Assembly: GCA_046346845.1 (NCBI GenBank)
Contig: JAXMHH010000008.1
Span: 1-64,000, forward strand
Length of the DNA: 64,000 bases
Direction: 5' to 3'
Origin: DSSB01 sp046346845
GTDB lineage: Bacteria; UBA10199; DSSB01
Shown: positions 51,429 through 60,715 of the stretch, in pieces
Numbering within the stretch: the first letter of the stretch is position 1
Layout of the letters: each line of letters opens with the position of its first letter
Program-made: the position numbers and the translations under genes
Notes under the pieces: model-generated
Seen by the model: only the letters and a program-made list of their open reading frames with translations
The model's database searches: none
What the model was told of the DNA's origin: nothing

Positions 51429-51950
51429 TTACGAGATCCAACCCCGAATCCAGCGCCGCGCGGGTTTCGCCCGCGCCCGGCGGGCCTGATCGAGCCAACG
51501 CGGCAGGGCGCGCTGCAAACGGCGGCGCAGGAAGGCCAGGCGATCCCCCTCCCCTCGCTCATCCCAAAAGGCCCCCAAGAGCCCTCCCCCGCGGACCGAG
51601 GCCGAGAAGCGCAGGTCGCCCTCGGCCGGATGCGACAGGCAGGCCGTCCGGCACTTGACCGCCCGCGCCCAAGCCGCCAGCCGGCGGGAGCGGGTCCGAT
51701 CTTGGCTGGCCAATAGCAGCAAATGCGCCTTCGCCAGGTCGCCCTTCCGGAGCCTCCGGCGGCGCCTCCTCAGGCGCCGCCCCGCCACCCACAGGGAGAT
51801 TTCCAGGCAGGGTTCCTCCGGGGAATAAAGGGTCACCTGGGCGCCGGCCTCGATCAGCGCAAAGAGCCGGCGCGCGAAGGCGGGCCCCTCGCCCTCCGCC
51901 ACCACGGCCAGGCCCTTGCATTTCCACAGCAGGGGAAGGGAATAATCCAC
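51429..51950 (-). CDS. Diverged precorrin-2 dehydrogenase/siroheme synthase-like protein
   Basis: A 173-residue protein whose first half resembles the NAD-binding domain of SirC/CysG: LPLLWKCKGLAVVAEGEGPAFARR (like the LKGRRVLVVGGG region), EAGAQVTLYSPEE, and KAHLLLLASQDRTRSRRLAAWAR (like the AATDDRELN block). The glycine-rich loop and the family Asp/Asn positions are altered. The rest is a highly basic tail with a long Arg run (RRLRRRRRRLRK). Its place beside a hemX-like gene and hemA is typical of sirC. Activity is doubtful. Confidence 0.65.
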   Translation of the reverse strand: MDYSLPLLWKCKGLAVVAEGEGPAFARRLFALIEAGAQVTLYSPEEPCLEISLWVAGRRLRRRRRRLRKGDLAKAHLLLLASQDRTRSRRLAAWARAVKCRTACLSHPAEGDLRFSASVRGGGLLGAFWDERGEGDRLAFLRRRLQRALPRWLDQARRARAKPARRWIRGWIS

Positions 51951-51951
51951 G

Positions 51952-52887
51952 CTAACTCTCGGCGCCTTTCCCCAACTGCACCCGCGGATCGAGATAGGCG
52001 TAGAGGAAGTCGGTCAGCATATTGACCAGGATGAAGGTGAAGGCGATGGTGAGCACGCAGCCCTGCACCACCGGGTAATCGCGGCGCTCGATCCCGCCCA
52101 ACAAGAGGCTGCCGATCCCGGGCCAATTGAAAATCTTTTCGGTGACCACCGTCCCCGCCAACAGGGCCCCGAATTGCAGCCCGATGATGGTCACCACCGG
52201 GATCAGCGCGGAGCGGAAGGCGTGCTTGAGCAGGACCTTCCCCTCCCCCAAGCCCTTGGCCCGGGCGGTGCGGACGTAGTCGGCCCGCATCACCTCGAGC
52301 ATCGAGGCCCGCGTCATCCGCGACAGGATCGCGGCCAGGGCGGTGCCCAAGGTGACCGCGGGCAATATCATCGAGAGGAAACCCGCGTCGCCCGAAACCG
52401 GAAACCAGCCGAGTTTGATCGAGAAGACCAGGATCAAAAGCGGGCCGAGATAAAAGTGCGGGATGGAGATGCCCAAGAGGGCGAAGAACATGGCCGAGTT
52501 GTCGATCCCCCCGTCCTTGCGGATCGCCGAGACCAGGCCGAGGGGAATCGCCAGGGACACCGAGACGAGCATCGCGAACATGGCCAGCTTGAAGGTCGCG
52601 GGGAATTTCTCGCGGAGCAGCTGCGCCACCGGCTTGTGGTCGTAGAGCGACTCGCCCAGATCCCCCCGCAGCAGGCCGGAGATGAAATAGCTGTGCTGGA
52701 CCCACAGCGAGCGGTCCAACTTGAGCTCGTGGGTGAGGCGGGCGCGGTCGGCGCTCATCGCGCGCTCGCCCAGGATGACGTCCACCGGATCCCCCGGGAC
52801 GAGGTGGATCAGCAGGAAGACGAGGCTCACCACCACGTAGAGCGTGGGGATCAGGAGCAGCAGGCGTTTAAAGATGTAGTTTCGCAT
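51952..52887 (-). CDS. Peptide ABC transporter permease, DppB/OppB type
   Basis: A 311-residue inner-membrane permease with six predicted helices: N-terminal MRNYIFKRLLLLIPTLYVVV, the GDLGESLYDHKPV periplasmic loop, and the EAA cytoplasmic loop around MRADYVRTARAKGLGEGKVLLKHA. It imports peptides or nickel chelates with a binding protein, a DppC-type permease and two ATPases. Only the binding protein (20-bp overlap) is adjacent; the other three subunits are missing here. The sirC-like gene follows after one base. Confidence 0.93.
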   Translation of the reverse strand: MRNYIFKRLLLLIPTLYVVVSLVFLLIHLVPGDPVDVILGERAMSADRARLTHELKLDRSLWVQHSYFISGLLRGDLGESLYDHKPVAQLLREKFPATFKLAMFAMLVSVSLAIPLGLVSAIRKDGGIDNSAMFFALLGISIPHFYLGPLLILVFSIKLGWFPVSGDAGFLSMILPAVTLGTALAAILSRMTRASMLEVMRADYVRTARAKGLGEGKVLLKHAFRSALIPVVTIIGLQFGALLAGTVVTEKIFNWPGIGSLLLGGIERRDYPVVQGCVLTIAFTFILVNMLTDFLYAYLDPRVQLGKGAES

Positions 52888-54439
52888 CGGTGACCGTTTT
52901 TGGGGGCCCTCCCCCCTCCAGCTTGGTCTGCGTCAGCCCCAACAGGGAGGCGTCGGGACGCAGGCGGTAACCCTCGACCGCGGGCCGGGTGAAGACGACA
53001 TTATCCTCATACCACAGGCTCACGTAAGGCAAATCGCGGGCGATGAGCTTTTGCACCTGGGAATAAATTTGCTTCCGGCTGGAGGTGACCGTCGTCAGTC
53101 GGCCCGCCTCGACCAGCTTGTCGACCTCGGGATTGGAATAATACCCGCGGTTGGCGCCCTTGGGCGGGAATTGCTCGCTGGAAAAGGCGTAATAATAGAT
53201 ATCCGGCTCGGTGACCCCGACCCAAGTCGAGCTGTACATCTGGAAGTTCCCCGTCTTGATGTCGCGAAAAAAGGTGCCCCATTCGTAGGGCTGCACCGTG
53301 AGCCGAATGCCCACCGCCTTCAGTTCCTCGGCGATGGCCCGGGCCATGGCGATCCGGTCCCGCTTGTTGGAGGTCTTCAGGGTCAGCTCGAGGCGCGGCT
53401 GGGGCCCCGGCCCGTCCGGGTCTTTGAGTCCCGCTTCCTCGAGCAGCGCGATGGCGCGGGACGGGTCGTATTCGTAACGTGGGACCTCCCCCTCGTAACA
53501 CCAATTGGAAGGGGCCAAGATCCCGGTGGCCTTCCGCGCCAGGCCCTTCAAGCGGTACTTGATGAGCTTGTCCCGGTCGATGGCGAGGGCGATGGCCTCC
53601 CGCACCCTCCGGTCTTGGAAGGCGGGATCCCGCAGGTTGAAGGCCAGATAGGCATAGTTGATCCCGGTATCGCTCTCCATCTCGAGCTTGGCCTTTTGCC
53701 GCAGCCACTCCGCCATCATCAAGGGCACGGCATTCTGCACCAAGTCGACCTCGCCGCGAAGCAGCTGCAATACCCGCGTCGTGTCGTCGCGGATGGTCTG
53801 GAACTCCAACCCTCCCAGCGCCGGGGGACCGTCAAAATACTTCTCGAAGGCCCGCAGGCGAATCCACTGGTCGGTCCGCGCCGCGACGAATTGGAAGGGG
53901 CCGGTGCCCACGGGACGCTGCGCAAAGGCTTGGGCGGAGGCCTCGTCGGCGCCTTGGGGCACGATGCCGACGGTCAGGGCGGTGAGGAAGGGGGCGAAGG
54001 GCTCCTTGAGCTCGATCTCGAGGGTCTCGTCGTCGGGAGCGTCCAGCTCGGTAATCTTGCTGAAGTTCTCGTAGAGGGGCGAGCGCTTTTTCGGATCCAT
54101 CAAGGTCTTGTAGGTGTAGAGCACGTCCTTCGTGGTGAGGAGATGGCCGTCGTGGAACCGCACCCCGGGCCGCAGATGCAGGCGCAGGCGGCGATCGGAG
54201 CGGTATTCGTAGCGGTCGGCGAGATCGGGGACGAGCTGCAATTGGTCGTCGTACTTGAGCAGGCCATTGAACAGGAGCTGCTGGAGCTTGCTCGAATAGG
54301 CGTCGTTCGGATAGCGCGGATCGAGGTTGGCCGGATAGCTCTCGATGGCGACGACAAAATCCCGCGGACCCCCTTGACGTGAGCAAGCCGCTGGGAGAAA
54401 AAGCATTAAGATGAAAAAAATCGCCGCCTTGTTACTCAT
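52868..54439 (-). CDS. Extracellular solute-binding protein family 5 (peptide/nickel), lipoprotein
   Basis: A 523-residue SBP family 5 protein. The signal peptide MSNKAAIFFILMLFLPAAC carries a lipobox with Cys19. The mature part has LDPRYPNDAYSSKLQQLLFNGL and the family motif GVRFHDGHLLTTKDVLYTYKTL. The central lobes end with the usual ESLWYEDNVVFTRP-like region (YVSLWYEDNVVFT). It delivers oligopeptides to the DppB-type permease encoded next. The start at 54439 overlaps the divergent dacB start by 29 bp; an internal start would remove the signal peptide. Confidence 0.92.
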   Translation of the reverse strand: MSNKAAIFFILMLFLPAACSRQGGPRDFVVAIESYPANLDPRYPNDAYSSKLQQLLFNGLLKYDDQLQLVPDLADRYEYRSDRRLRLHLRPGVRFHDGHLLTTKDVLYTYKTLMDPKKRSPLYENFSKITELDAPDDETLEIELKEPFAPFLTALTVGIVPQGADEASAQAFAQRPVGTGPFQFVAARTDQWIRLRAFEKYFDGPPALGGLEFQTIRDDTTRVLQLLRGEVDLVQNAVPLMMAEWLRQKAKLEMESDTGINYAYLAFNLRDPAFQDRRVREAIALAIDRDKLIKYRLKGLARKATGILAPSNWCYEGEVPRYEYDPSRAIALLEEAGLKDPDGPGPQPRLELTLKTSNKRDRIAMARAIAEELKAVGIRLTVQPYEWGTFFRDIKTGNFQMYSSTWVGVTEPDIYYYAFSSEQFPPKGANRGYYSNPEVDKLVEAGRLTTVTSSRKQIYSQVQKLIARDLPYVSLWYEDNVVFTRPAVEGYRLRPDASLLGLTQTKLEGGGPPKTVTDAKLHL

Positions 54440-55841
54440 CGTCTTAGTTTCGTCCTTTAACAGAGTAGTCCCCGCCGCTCAAGCGCGCTCGCGACGCGAG
54501 GCCCCCGCCAAAAAGACCGTCGAAGCCCCCGACGAGGCCATCCAATACGGCCTGCTGGTCCGGGACCTCGAGACCGGAAAGGTCCTCTACGCCAAAGACC
54601 CGGACCTGCTGCTCAACCCGGCAAGCAATACCAAGGTGCTCACCACCCTCGCCGCCTTGGCGCTCCTCGGCTCGGACTTCACCTTCAAGACCCAGCTCCT
54701 GGGAATGCCCGGCTCGGACAAGGGGCGACTGGCCAGCCTCGCCCTCAAAGGCTTCGGCGATCCGGTCTTCAGCACCCAGGCCCTGGCGGGAATGGTCCAA
54801 AATTTGAAAGCGCAAGGCATCCGGCAGGTCGACCAAATCCTGGTGGACGGCAGCTATTTTGACGGAGATGACTTCCCCGGCCAGATGGAGGGCAGGCAGC
54901 GGGACGCCAGCTTCAATTGCAGCGTCGGCGCCCTCGCCCTCGACCACAATCTGCTGAGCTTGGAGGTCAGCCCCGGGGACAAGGTCGGCGCCCCCGCTCA
55001 GCTCCAAGTTCAGCCGCCCCTGCCGGAATTTCCCATCAGCGGCGAGATTCTCACGCAAAAGAAAAAGGCGCGCATCGTCGTCAAAAACGCCTCCTCCGAC
55101 CCCGACGTCTTGGGCGTGGAGGTGAAGGGTGGTATCGCCCTCCAATCCGAACCCCAGATTTATAAAATCTCCATCCATCGCCCCCTCGCCCTCGCCGGCC
55201 TCCGCTTCGCCGCGCTGCTCCGCGAGGCCGGCATTCAGGCTCCCGCCCAGGCCAAAATCGGGACGGCGCCCAAGGCTAGCAAGGTCCTGGCCGAGGCCTC
55301 CAGCCCGCCGCTCAGCGAGATCCTCCAAGAGATCAACAAACATTCCGATAATTTCATGGCCGAGCAGCTGACCAAGGCCCTGGGGGCCAAATTCGCCGGG
55401 GCGCCGGGGACCACGGCGAACGGCGTCTCGGTGATCCTGAAAAAGCTCAAGGAAATGGGGGTCCGAACCGAGGGGTTGGAGTTGGAGAACGGCTCGGGCC
55501 TCTCGAAGAAAAACCGGCTGCGCGCCGAGACGCTGGCCGAGGCCCTGCAGGCCGCTTACCGCGACCCGAAATTGCGCGTCGACTTCCTTTCCTCTTTGAG
55601 CGTCCTCGGCGTGGATGGTACACTGAGGAGGAAATTTCGGCACAGCGACTTGGCGGGACGCTTTCTCGGGAAGACCGGAACCCTCAACGGAGTCACTTCG
55701 CTGTCGGGTTACGTCTTTCCCAAGAATTCCGAAAAGAGCCACCCCTACGTTTACGCCTTCATCTTGAATGGGCGGGGCAAGAACTTTTGGAAGGAAAAGC
55801 AATCCGCGCAAGACCTGCTCGAGACCTTGCTGAACGAGTGA
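54411..55841 (+). CDS. dacB: D-alanyl-D-alanine carboxypeptidase/endopeptidase, PBP4 type
   Basis: A 476-residue periplasmic serine enzyme of family S13 trimming peptidoglycan. It has a Sec signal peptide (MKKIAALLLIVLVSSF, Ala-rich cleavage region) and the SxxK motif in NPASNTKVLTTL (Ser72, Lys75). The SxN is in KHSDNFMAEQL and KTG in GKTGTLNGV. GGGAG lies about 12 nt before the ATG. The next gene, an MltD-like transglycosylase, begins 9 bp downstream, so the two wall enzymes are likely co-expressed. Confidence 0.95.
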   Translation: MKKIAALLLIVLVSSFNRVVPAAQARSRREAPAKKTVEAPDEAIQYGLLVRDLETGKVLYAKDPDLLLNPASNTKVLTTLAALALLGSDFTFKTQLLGMPGSDKGRLASLALKGFGDPVFSTQALAGMVQNLKAQGIRQVDQILVDGSYFDGDDFPGQMEGRQRDASFNCSVGALALDHNLLSLEVSPGDKVGAPAQLQVQPPLPEFPISGEILTQKKKARIVVKNASSDPDVLGVEVKGGIALQSEPQIYKISIHRPLALAGLRFAALLREAGIQAPAQAKIGTAPKASKVLAEASSPPLSEILQEINKHSDNFMAEQLTKALGAKFAGAPGTTANGVSVILKKLKEMGVRTEGLELENGSGLSKKNRLRAETLAEALQAAYRDPKLRVDFLSSLSVLGVDGTLRRKFRHSDLAGRFLGKTGTLNGVTSLSGYVFPKNSEKSHPYVYAFILNGRGKNFWKEKQSAQDLLETLLNE

Positions 55842-55849
55842 GCCAGGGC

Positions 55850-57391
55850 ATGAACAAATTCTTCGCCAACAAGGCCCTCCTGATTCAGGCGGCCAAGCTC
55901 TCCCTCATCCTGGCCTTGCTCGGCCTGCCCTTCGCCCTCTCGGTGGCCAAGCCCAAAAGAGACGCCCAGGCCCCGGCCGCTCCCAGCGCCCCTGCCCCGC
56001 AGGCCGTGGCGCCCGCCGCGCTCCCCCCGAGCTTGGCCGAGCTCCCGCCTCCTCCTCCCGAAAAAAAAGAGAAGAAAAAGAACAAAAAATCCAAGGGCGA
56101 GGCCCCCGAGCCCGCCAATCAGCTGACCCGCGAGGCGGGACGGAAATTATTGCACTACAGCTTCGAGGTCCCCCCGGGGCTCAAGTCCGCCGTCGATTTT
56201 TGGAAATTGGTCTATTCCAAGTACGACCGGCGCCATGAGGTCTTCCACGACACGAAAAACCTCAGGGTGATCTACTCGGTCCTGGATTTCAGCGACATCT
56301 ATGACAGCGCGGCCCTAAGCCCGGCCATGCGCCGGGCGCTGCGCAAGGAGCGCATCCAGGGCGAAAAAGACCGGATCCGCGCCATCCTGGCGAAGCTCGC
56401 CGCCGGGGATTACACGCCCGGACAGCTGACCCCCGAGGAACGCCGCATCTACGACCTCTTCCTCGACGACCCCGATCCCGACAAGTTCGTCTCCGCCCAG
56501 GAGGAAGGCCGCATCCGCAGCCAGACCGGCATCCAAGACAAATTCACCGCGGGCCTGGAGGCCTCCGGACAATACCTCGAGGAGATCGAGGACATCTTCA
56601 CCAGCCACGGCGTCCCGGCCGAGATCACCCGCCTGGTCTTCGTCGAATCGATGTTCAACATGAAGGCGCGCAGCAAGGTGGGGGCCAGCGGCATCTGGCA
56701 GTTCATGCCCACCACCGGCCGTCTCTACCTCGGCATTGACTCCATCTCCGACGAGCGCAACGATCCCATCATGGCCAGCCACGCCGCCGCCCGCCTGCTC
56801 CGCGACAACTACGAGGCGCTGGGCAGCTGGCCGCTCGCGATCAACGCCTACAACTCGGGACGCGCCACCTTGCAACGCGCGGTCAACGTACTCGGCACCG
56901 ACGACATCGCCACGATCATCCTCAACTACTCCGGCGGGGTCTACGGCTTCGCCTCCCGAAATTTTTATCCCTGCTTCCTCGCGGCCCTCGAGTTGGCCAA
57001 CCACCACCCCAAATACTTCGGCAAGCTGAAGATCCAGCCGCGGCTCCAATACGAGTATTACTATCCGCGCAGCGCCCAATTCTTCGGGCAACTGGTGGCC
57101 GCCGCCGGGGCCGGCTGGGACGAGATCGTCCATCTCAACCCGCACTTTTCCGACGCGGTGCTCTCCGACGCCCGGAAAATCCCGGCGGGTTATCACCTAC
57201 GCGTCCCCCGGGGCAGCCAGGAGCGTTTCGCCCAGGCGGAGGCAACCATCTTGAACGGCGGGGTCAGCCCCACCGCCATTGCGGCCACCGAAGCCGACCG
57301 GGCCCGCAGCGACCTGGCGCCCAGCCGCGGCGATTCGGGGCCCGAAGAGTCCGACTTGATTTCACCTTCCAATGCATTGGATCATCCCTGA
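55850..57391 (+). CDS. mltD: Lytic transglycosylase, MltD-like (SLT domain plus LysM-like tail)
   Basis: A 513-residue periplasmic murein hydrolase. It has an N-terminal signal/anchor helix (MNKFFANKALLIQAAKLSLILALLG), a Pro/Ala/Lys-rich linker, and the GH23 SLT domain. That domain has catalytic Glu266 in LVFVESMFN, then GASGIWQFMP and AINAYNSG. A C-terminal LysM-like region (WDEIVHLNPHFSD...IPAGYHLRVP) should bind peptidoglycan. It cleaves glycan strands with 1,6-anhydro ends. The start at 55850 was preferred over an upstream in-frame ATG inside dacB. Confidence 0.92.
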   Translation: MNKFFANKALLIQAAKLSLILALLGLPFALSVAKPKRDAQAPAAPSAPAPQAVAPAALPPSLAELPPPPPEKKEKKKNKKSKGEAPEPANQLTREAGRKLLHYSFEVPPGLKSAVDFWKLVYSKYDRRHEVFHDTKNLRVIYSVLDFSDIYDSAALSPAMRRALRKERIQGEKDRIRAILAKLAAGDYTPGQLTPEERRIYDLFLDDPDPDKFVSAQEEGRIRSQTGIQDKFTAGLEASGQYLEEIEDIFTSHGVPAEITRLVFVESMFNMKARSKVGASGIWQFMPTTGRLYLGIDSISDERNDPIMASHAAARLLRDNYEALGSWPLAINAYNSGRATLQRAVNVLGTDDIATIILNYSGGVYGFASRNFYPCFLAALELANHHPKYFGKLKIQPRLQYEYYYPRSAQFFGQLVAAAGAGWDEIVHLNPHFSDAVLSDARKIPAGYHLRVPRGSQERFAQAEATILNGGVSPTAIAATEADRARSDLAPSRGDSGPEESDLISPSNALDHP

Positions 57392-57968
57392 AATGCGCGA
57401 AGCCCTGCGTCACATCCTGGAACAGCGAAAAAATACCCCCTTGCCGGTGAAAGACTTCATCCCGGCGGCGGTCTTGGTGCCGCTATTTCTGCAAAACGGC
57501 CAATACCACATGCTCTTCACCCAGCGGAGCATGACCGTGCGGGACCACAAGGGGCAGATCTCCTTCCCGGGCGGGATGCGCGAGCCCGCGGATCCCGACC
57601 TCCTGACTACCGCCTTGCGGGAGACCGAGGAAGAATTGGGAATCAAACCCGTCACCGTGGAGGTCCTGGGGCAATTGGGTGAATTGGTGACCCCCACCGG
57701 CTACCACATCACGCCCTTCGTGGGGCTGATCCCTCAGGCCACGGGCTATCGCCTGAACGAGGAAGAGATCTCCGGGATCATCGAGGTCCCGCTCGACCAC
57801 CTCTTGGAGCCGCAAAACCTCCGCCTAGAACGCGGGGAGTTCTTCAACTGCCAGACCGAGATGCCCTATTTTCAATACCGCCAGCACGTGATCTGGGGCG
57901 CCACCGGGCGAATCACCCGGGAACTGGTCGAATTGATCCTGGAATACCGGCGCAAGCGGGCCTCCTAG
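57372..57968 (+). CDS. CoA pyrophosphatase-type Nudix hydrolase
   Basis: A 198-residue Nudix enzyme. The CoA-type signature LFTQRSMTVRDHKGQISFPGG precedes the Nudix box GGMREPADPDLLTTALRETEEELGI. The family hydrolyses CoA and its derivatives to 3',5'-ADP and 4'-phosphopantetheine, like NudL/YeaB. It overlaps the mltD 3' end by 20 bp; an ATG at 57393, just after the mltD stop, is an equally plausible start. No pantetheine recycling gene is adjacent (coaBC is far upstream). Confidence 0.9.
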   Translation: MHWIIPEMREALRHILEQRKNTPLPVKDFIPAAVLVPLFLQNGQYHMLFTQRSMTVRDHKGQISFPGGMREPADPDLLTTALRETEEELGIKPVTVEVLGQLGELVTPTGYHITPFVGLIPQATGYRLNEEEISGIIEVPLDHLLEPQNLRLERGEFFNCQTEMPYFQYRQHVIWGATGRITRELVELILEYRRKRAS

Positions 57969-58023
57969 GCCTCTCACAAATCATCTTGCGAGCCCGGCCC
58001 CGATCGGTTTAGACGCATTTCTC

Positions 58024-58347
58024 ATGAAAAAGCTCATCCCCTGCTTGATGCTCCTCCTGCTGCCCCTAGCCGCCTGCGGAGGCCGGGTCCCCTCCCAGGC
58101 CAAAACCGCCTCGATCGCCAAGAAGTATTTTTCGAAATACGGGAAAAAATACAAAGAGACCGTCTTCTACACCACTCCGGTCGCCTCGGTCGAAGTCAAG
58201 GACGTCCAAGAACTGCAAAAGAACATCGCCACCAGTTTCATGCTCCTGAAGATGAACGACGGCAGCGAGATCCCCGTAATCATGACCCTGATCCGAAAAC
58301 AGCCCCTCGGATGGCGGACCAGCGGCTGGGAACAGGCGCGCCAATAA
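58024..58347 (+). CDS. Hypothetical lipoprotein, 107 residues
   Basis: A small lipoprotein with signal MKKLIPCLMLLLLPLAAC and lipidated Cys18. The mature part (about 25-107) is one small alpha/beta domain (VASVEVKDVQELQKNIATSF...VIMTLIRKQPLGWR). Not assigned to a family. TTCTC-containing spacer, no strong ribosome site. Its 3' end overlaps the comEC stop region by 68 bp on the opposite strand. Confidence 0.75.
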   Translation: MKKLIPCLMLLLLPLAACGGRVPSQAKTASIAKKYFSKYGKKYKETVFYTTPVASVEVKDVQELQKNIATSFMLLKMNDGSEIPVIMTLIRKQPLGWRTSGWEQARQ

Positions 58348-60715
58348 AGGGACGCAGGGTCACGGTCCTGCCGTCCGTCTCCAATTCCAGCTCCCCCGAT
58401 AGATCGGTGCGATAGACCCGCGCCCCTACCTCTCCCAGCCTGGCCAAGACACCGGCCTGCGGCAGCCGGTAACGGTTGCCGGCCCCAACGCTGATCAAGG
58501 CCCAAGTCGGTCGCAAGGCGCGCAAAAAGGCCTCGCCCGAGGAGGTTGCCGAGCCGTGGTGGGCTACCTTCAAGACGCGCAGCTCGGGGCCGGAGAGTTC
58601 CGCCAGCAGCGCCGCCTCGCCCGCCGCCTCGAGATCCCCGGTGAGGAGGAGGCAGACCTGCCGAAAACAGACCTTCAAGACGAGGCTGCGATCGTTGTCG
58701 GAAAGGGCCGCGGCGGAACCGTCGCCCGGCGGCCAGAGGACGGTGAATTCCGCGCCGCCCTGCGCCCATTTTTCCCCGCGACGCAGCCGGCGCGGCCGCC
58801 TGCCCCGTTTGGCCAATACCGAGTTCAGGACGGCAAAGTCCCGCTGGGCTTCGGTCCCCGCGCCGACCCAAAACTCGCCGAAGTCCAGGCGCTCGGCGAG
58901 GTACTTCAGGCCCTTCCAGTGATCGGCGTCCGGGTGGCTCAAGGCCAAGGCGACGGGGCGTTCCAGGCCGCTAGCCAGCAGTTCGGGCAAGACGACATTT
59001 TTCCCCATGTCGAAATCGCTGTGCGGAAAACCTCCCCCATCCAAGACGATGCCCTGCCCATCGGGCAGTTGCAGCAGGAGGCTCTCGCCCTGCCCCACGT
59101 CCAGGACGCGGAGGGTCAAGAGCGGAGGCCGGGGGTGCATCGCCGTCCAGATTTTTCCCGTGAGCAGCGCGGCCAGGCAGGCGAGGAGGCAGAGGCCGCT
59201 GCGCCGCCAGCGCCCGAGGCTGAGCAGGGCCCCCAGGCCGAAGGCATAGGCCAGCCAGTCCGAGGCGGACCAGGGGCGTACCAGCCAAGTCGCGTGACGC
59301 CAGCCCGCCAGGACGCTCAAGAGGGAATTCGCCACGGCCTGAATTCTGCCCAGGGCCGCGAAGCTCCATTCGCCCCAGCTTGGGAAAAGAAAATAGCTAC
59401 AGGCGCCCAACAATTCGGCGGGCAGGAGAAAACCGGCATAATAGGGGACGAACAGCAAATTGCTGAGGGGGGCGATCAGCGAGACCTCGTGAAAGCTGCG
59501 GGCCAGCAAGGGAAGCAGGGCCAAGTTGACCGCACAGGTGGAATAAAGCGTCGTCAACGCCCAGGCCAAAACCCCTTGGCCCTTCCAAAAACCTCGCCAC
59601 GCCCGACCCAAAAAATAGAGGGCCGTCACGGAGAGGAAGGAAAGTTGGAAGGAGAGCGAAAACAGCCACAGCGGCTGCCAGGCCAGGAGCAGCAGGGCCG
59701 ACCCGAGCAGGGCGGCGCCAAAGTCCCGCCGCCACCGCCCCAGCCGGGCGAGGCCGACCAAGGCACAGGCGCCCAGGCCGCGCATCACCGAGGGGCTCAG
59801 CCCCACCAAGAGCCCGTAGGCGAGGACGGGAGGCAGGGCCAGGGCGAAGGCCCAGCGCCAGGCCCGGCCGGACTCGGACCAGCGGCGGCGCAGGGCGAGC
59901 ATGGCATAGGCGGGCAGGAAGAAAAACAAGGTGACAAAGGTAAAATGCAGCCCGGAGACCACGAGGACGTGGGTGAGCCCCGCGCGGCGAAAGTCCTCCT
60001 CGACGCCCGCCTCGAGCAGGCCGCCGTCGCCTAGCAACAGGGCCGCAAGGACGCCCCTCGCCCGGGGATCCGGCACGGAGGCCTGCAGGACCGAGCGCAA
60101 TTCGCGGCGCAGCCCGCCCATCCATCGGGAGGGCCAGGGTGCGGGGGATTCCCGCTCCAGAGCGGCGAAGTTTTCGAGAAAGGCGGTGGCCGATACTCCT
60201 TGCCGCCGTAAATAGCGCGGATAATCGAAGCTGTGGGCATTGCGAAAGCCCCGCGGCTCCCGCAGCCGCAGGGTGGATCGGTAGACCTCGCCGGGAATGG
60301 CGAAAAACTCTCCGCGGCCCTTGAGCTGCATCCCCAGCTCCTGTTTCACGAAGCTGCCCTGCTCGTAGTAACCGAGCAGGCGGGCGCGCAGACTGCAATA
60401 GGGGGCCGAGCAGTCGGCGTAGGACTCCGCCCTCCAGCGAAACTCCGCGGGGCGCGAGAGCCGTGGATCCAAGGGAAGCGGCGGCGGCAAGGCGAGGGCA
60501 AGGCGCAGGAAGCCAAAGCCAAAACCCAAACAGGCCAGGGCGACGAGGCCCCGGCCCGCGCGCATGCGGCCCCAGAGCCCGGCGCTCAAACCCAGGCCCA
60601 AGGGAACCAGCGAGAGCCAAGGCGAGAGGCACTCGAAGCGAAGCCTTGCGACCATGCCCAGGAGCATGGCCGCAGCAGGAACTAGCAGGGGGTATCGGCG
60701 CAGGATGCCAGGCAC
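58280..60715 (-). CDS. comEC: DNA uptake channel protein ComEC/Rec2
   Basis: An 811-residue inner-membrane protein for single-strand DNA import in natural transformation. It has an N-terminal DUF4131-like and OB region (about 1-190), a Competence domain with about ten membrane helices (TAFLENFAALERE to 530), and a C-terminal metallo-beta-lactamase-like domain. The last contains DVGQGESLLLQLPDGQG and HPDADHWKGL. GTG start at 60715. No ComEA or pilus genes are in the window. A cluster of short inverted repeats lies just upstream (60737-60850). Confidence 0.93.
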   Translation of the reverse strand: MPGILRRYPLLVPAAAMLLGMVARLRFECLSPWLSLVPLGLGLSAGLWGRMRAGRGLVALACLGFGFGFLRLALALPPPLPLDPRLSRPAEFRWRAESYADCSAPYCSLRARLLGYYEQGSFVKQELGMQLKGRGEFFAIPGEVYRSTLRLREPRGFRNAHSFDYPRYLRRQGVSATAFLENFAALERESPAPWPSRWMGGLRRELRSVLQASVPDPRARGVLAALLLGDGGLLEAGVEEDFRRAGLTHVLVVSGLHFTFVTLFFFLPAYAMLALRRRWSESGRAWRWAFALALPPVLAYGLLVGLSPSVMRGLGACALVGLARLGRWRRDFGAALLGSALLLLAWQPLWLFSLSFQLSFLSVTALYFLGRAWRGFWKGQGVLAWALTTLYSTCAVNLALLPLLARSFHEVSLIAPLSNLLFVPYYAGFLLPAELLGACSYFLFPSWGEWSFAALGRIQAVANSLLSVLAGWRHATWLVRPWSASDWLAYAFGLGALLSLGRWRRSGLCLLACLAALLTGKIWTAMHPRPPLLTLRVLDVGQGESLLLQLPDGQGIVLDGGGFPHSDFDMGKNVVLPELLASGLERPVALALSHPDADHWKGLKYLAERLDFGEFWVGAGTEAQRDFAVLNSVLAKRGRRPRRLRRGEKWAQGGAEFTVLWPPGDGSAAALSDNDRSLVLKVCFRQVCLLLTGDLEAAGEAALLAELSGPELRVLKVAHHGSATSSGEAFLRALRPTWALISVGAGNRYRLPQAGVLARLGEVGARVYRTDLSGELELETDGRTVTLRPFIGAPVPSRWSAIRGAVFGSGS

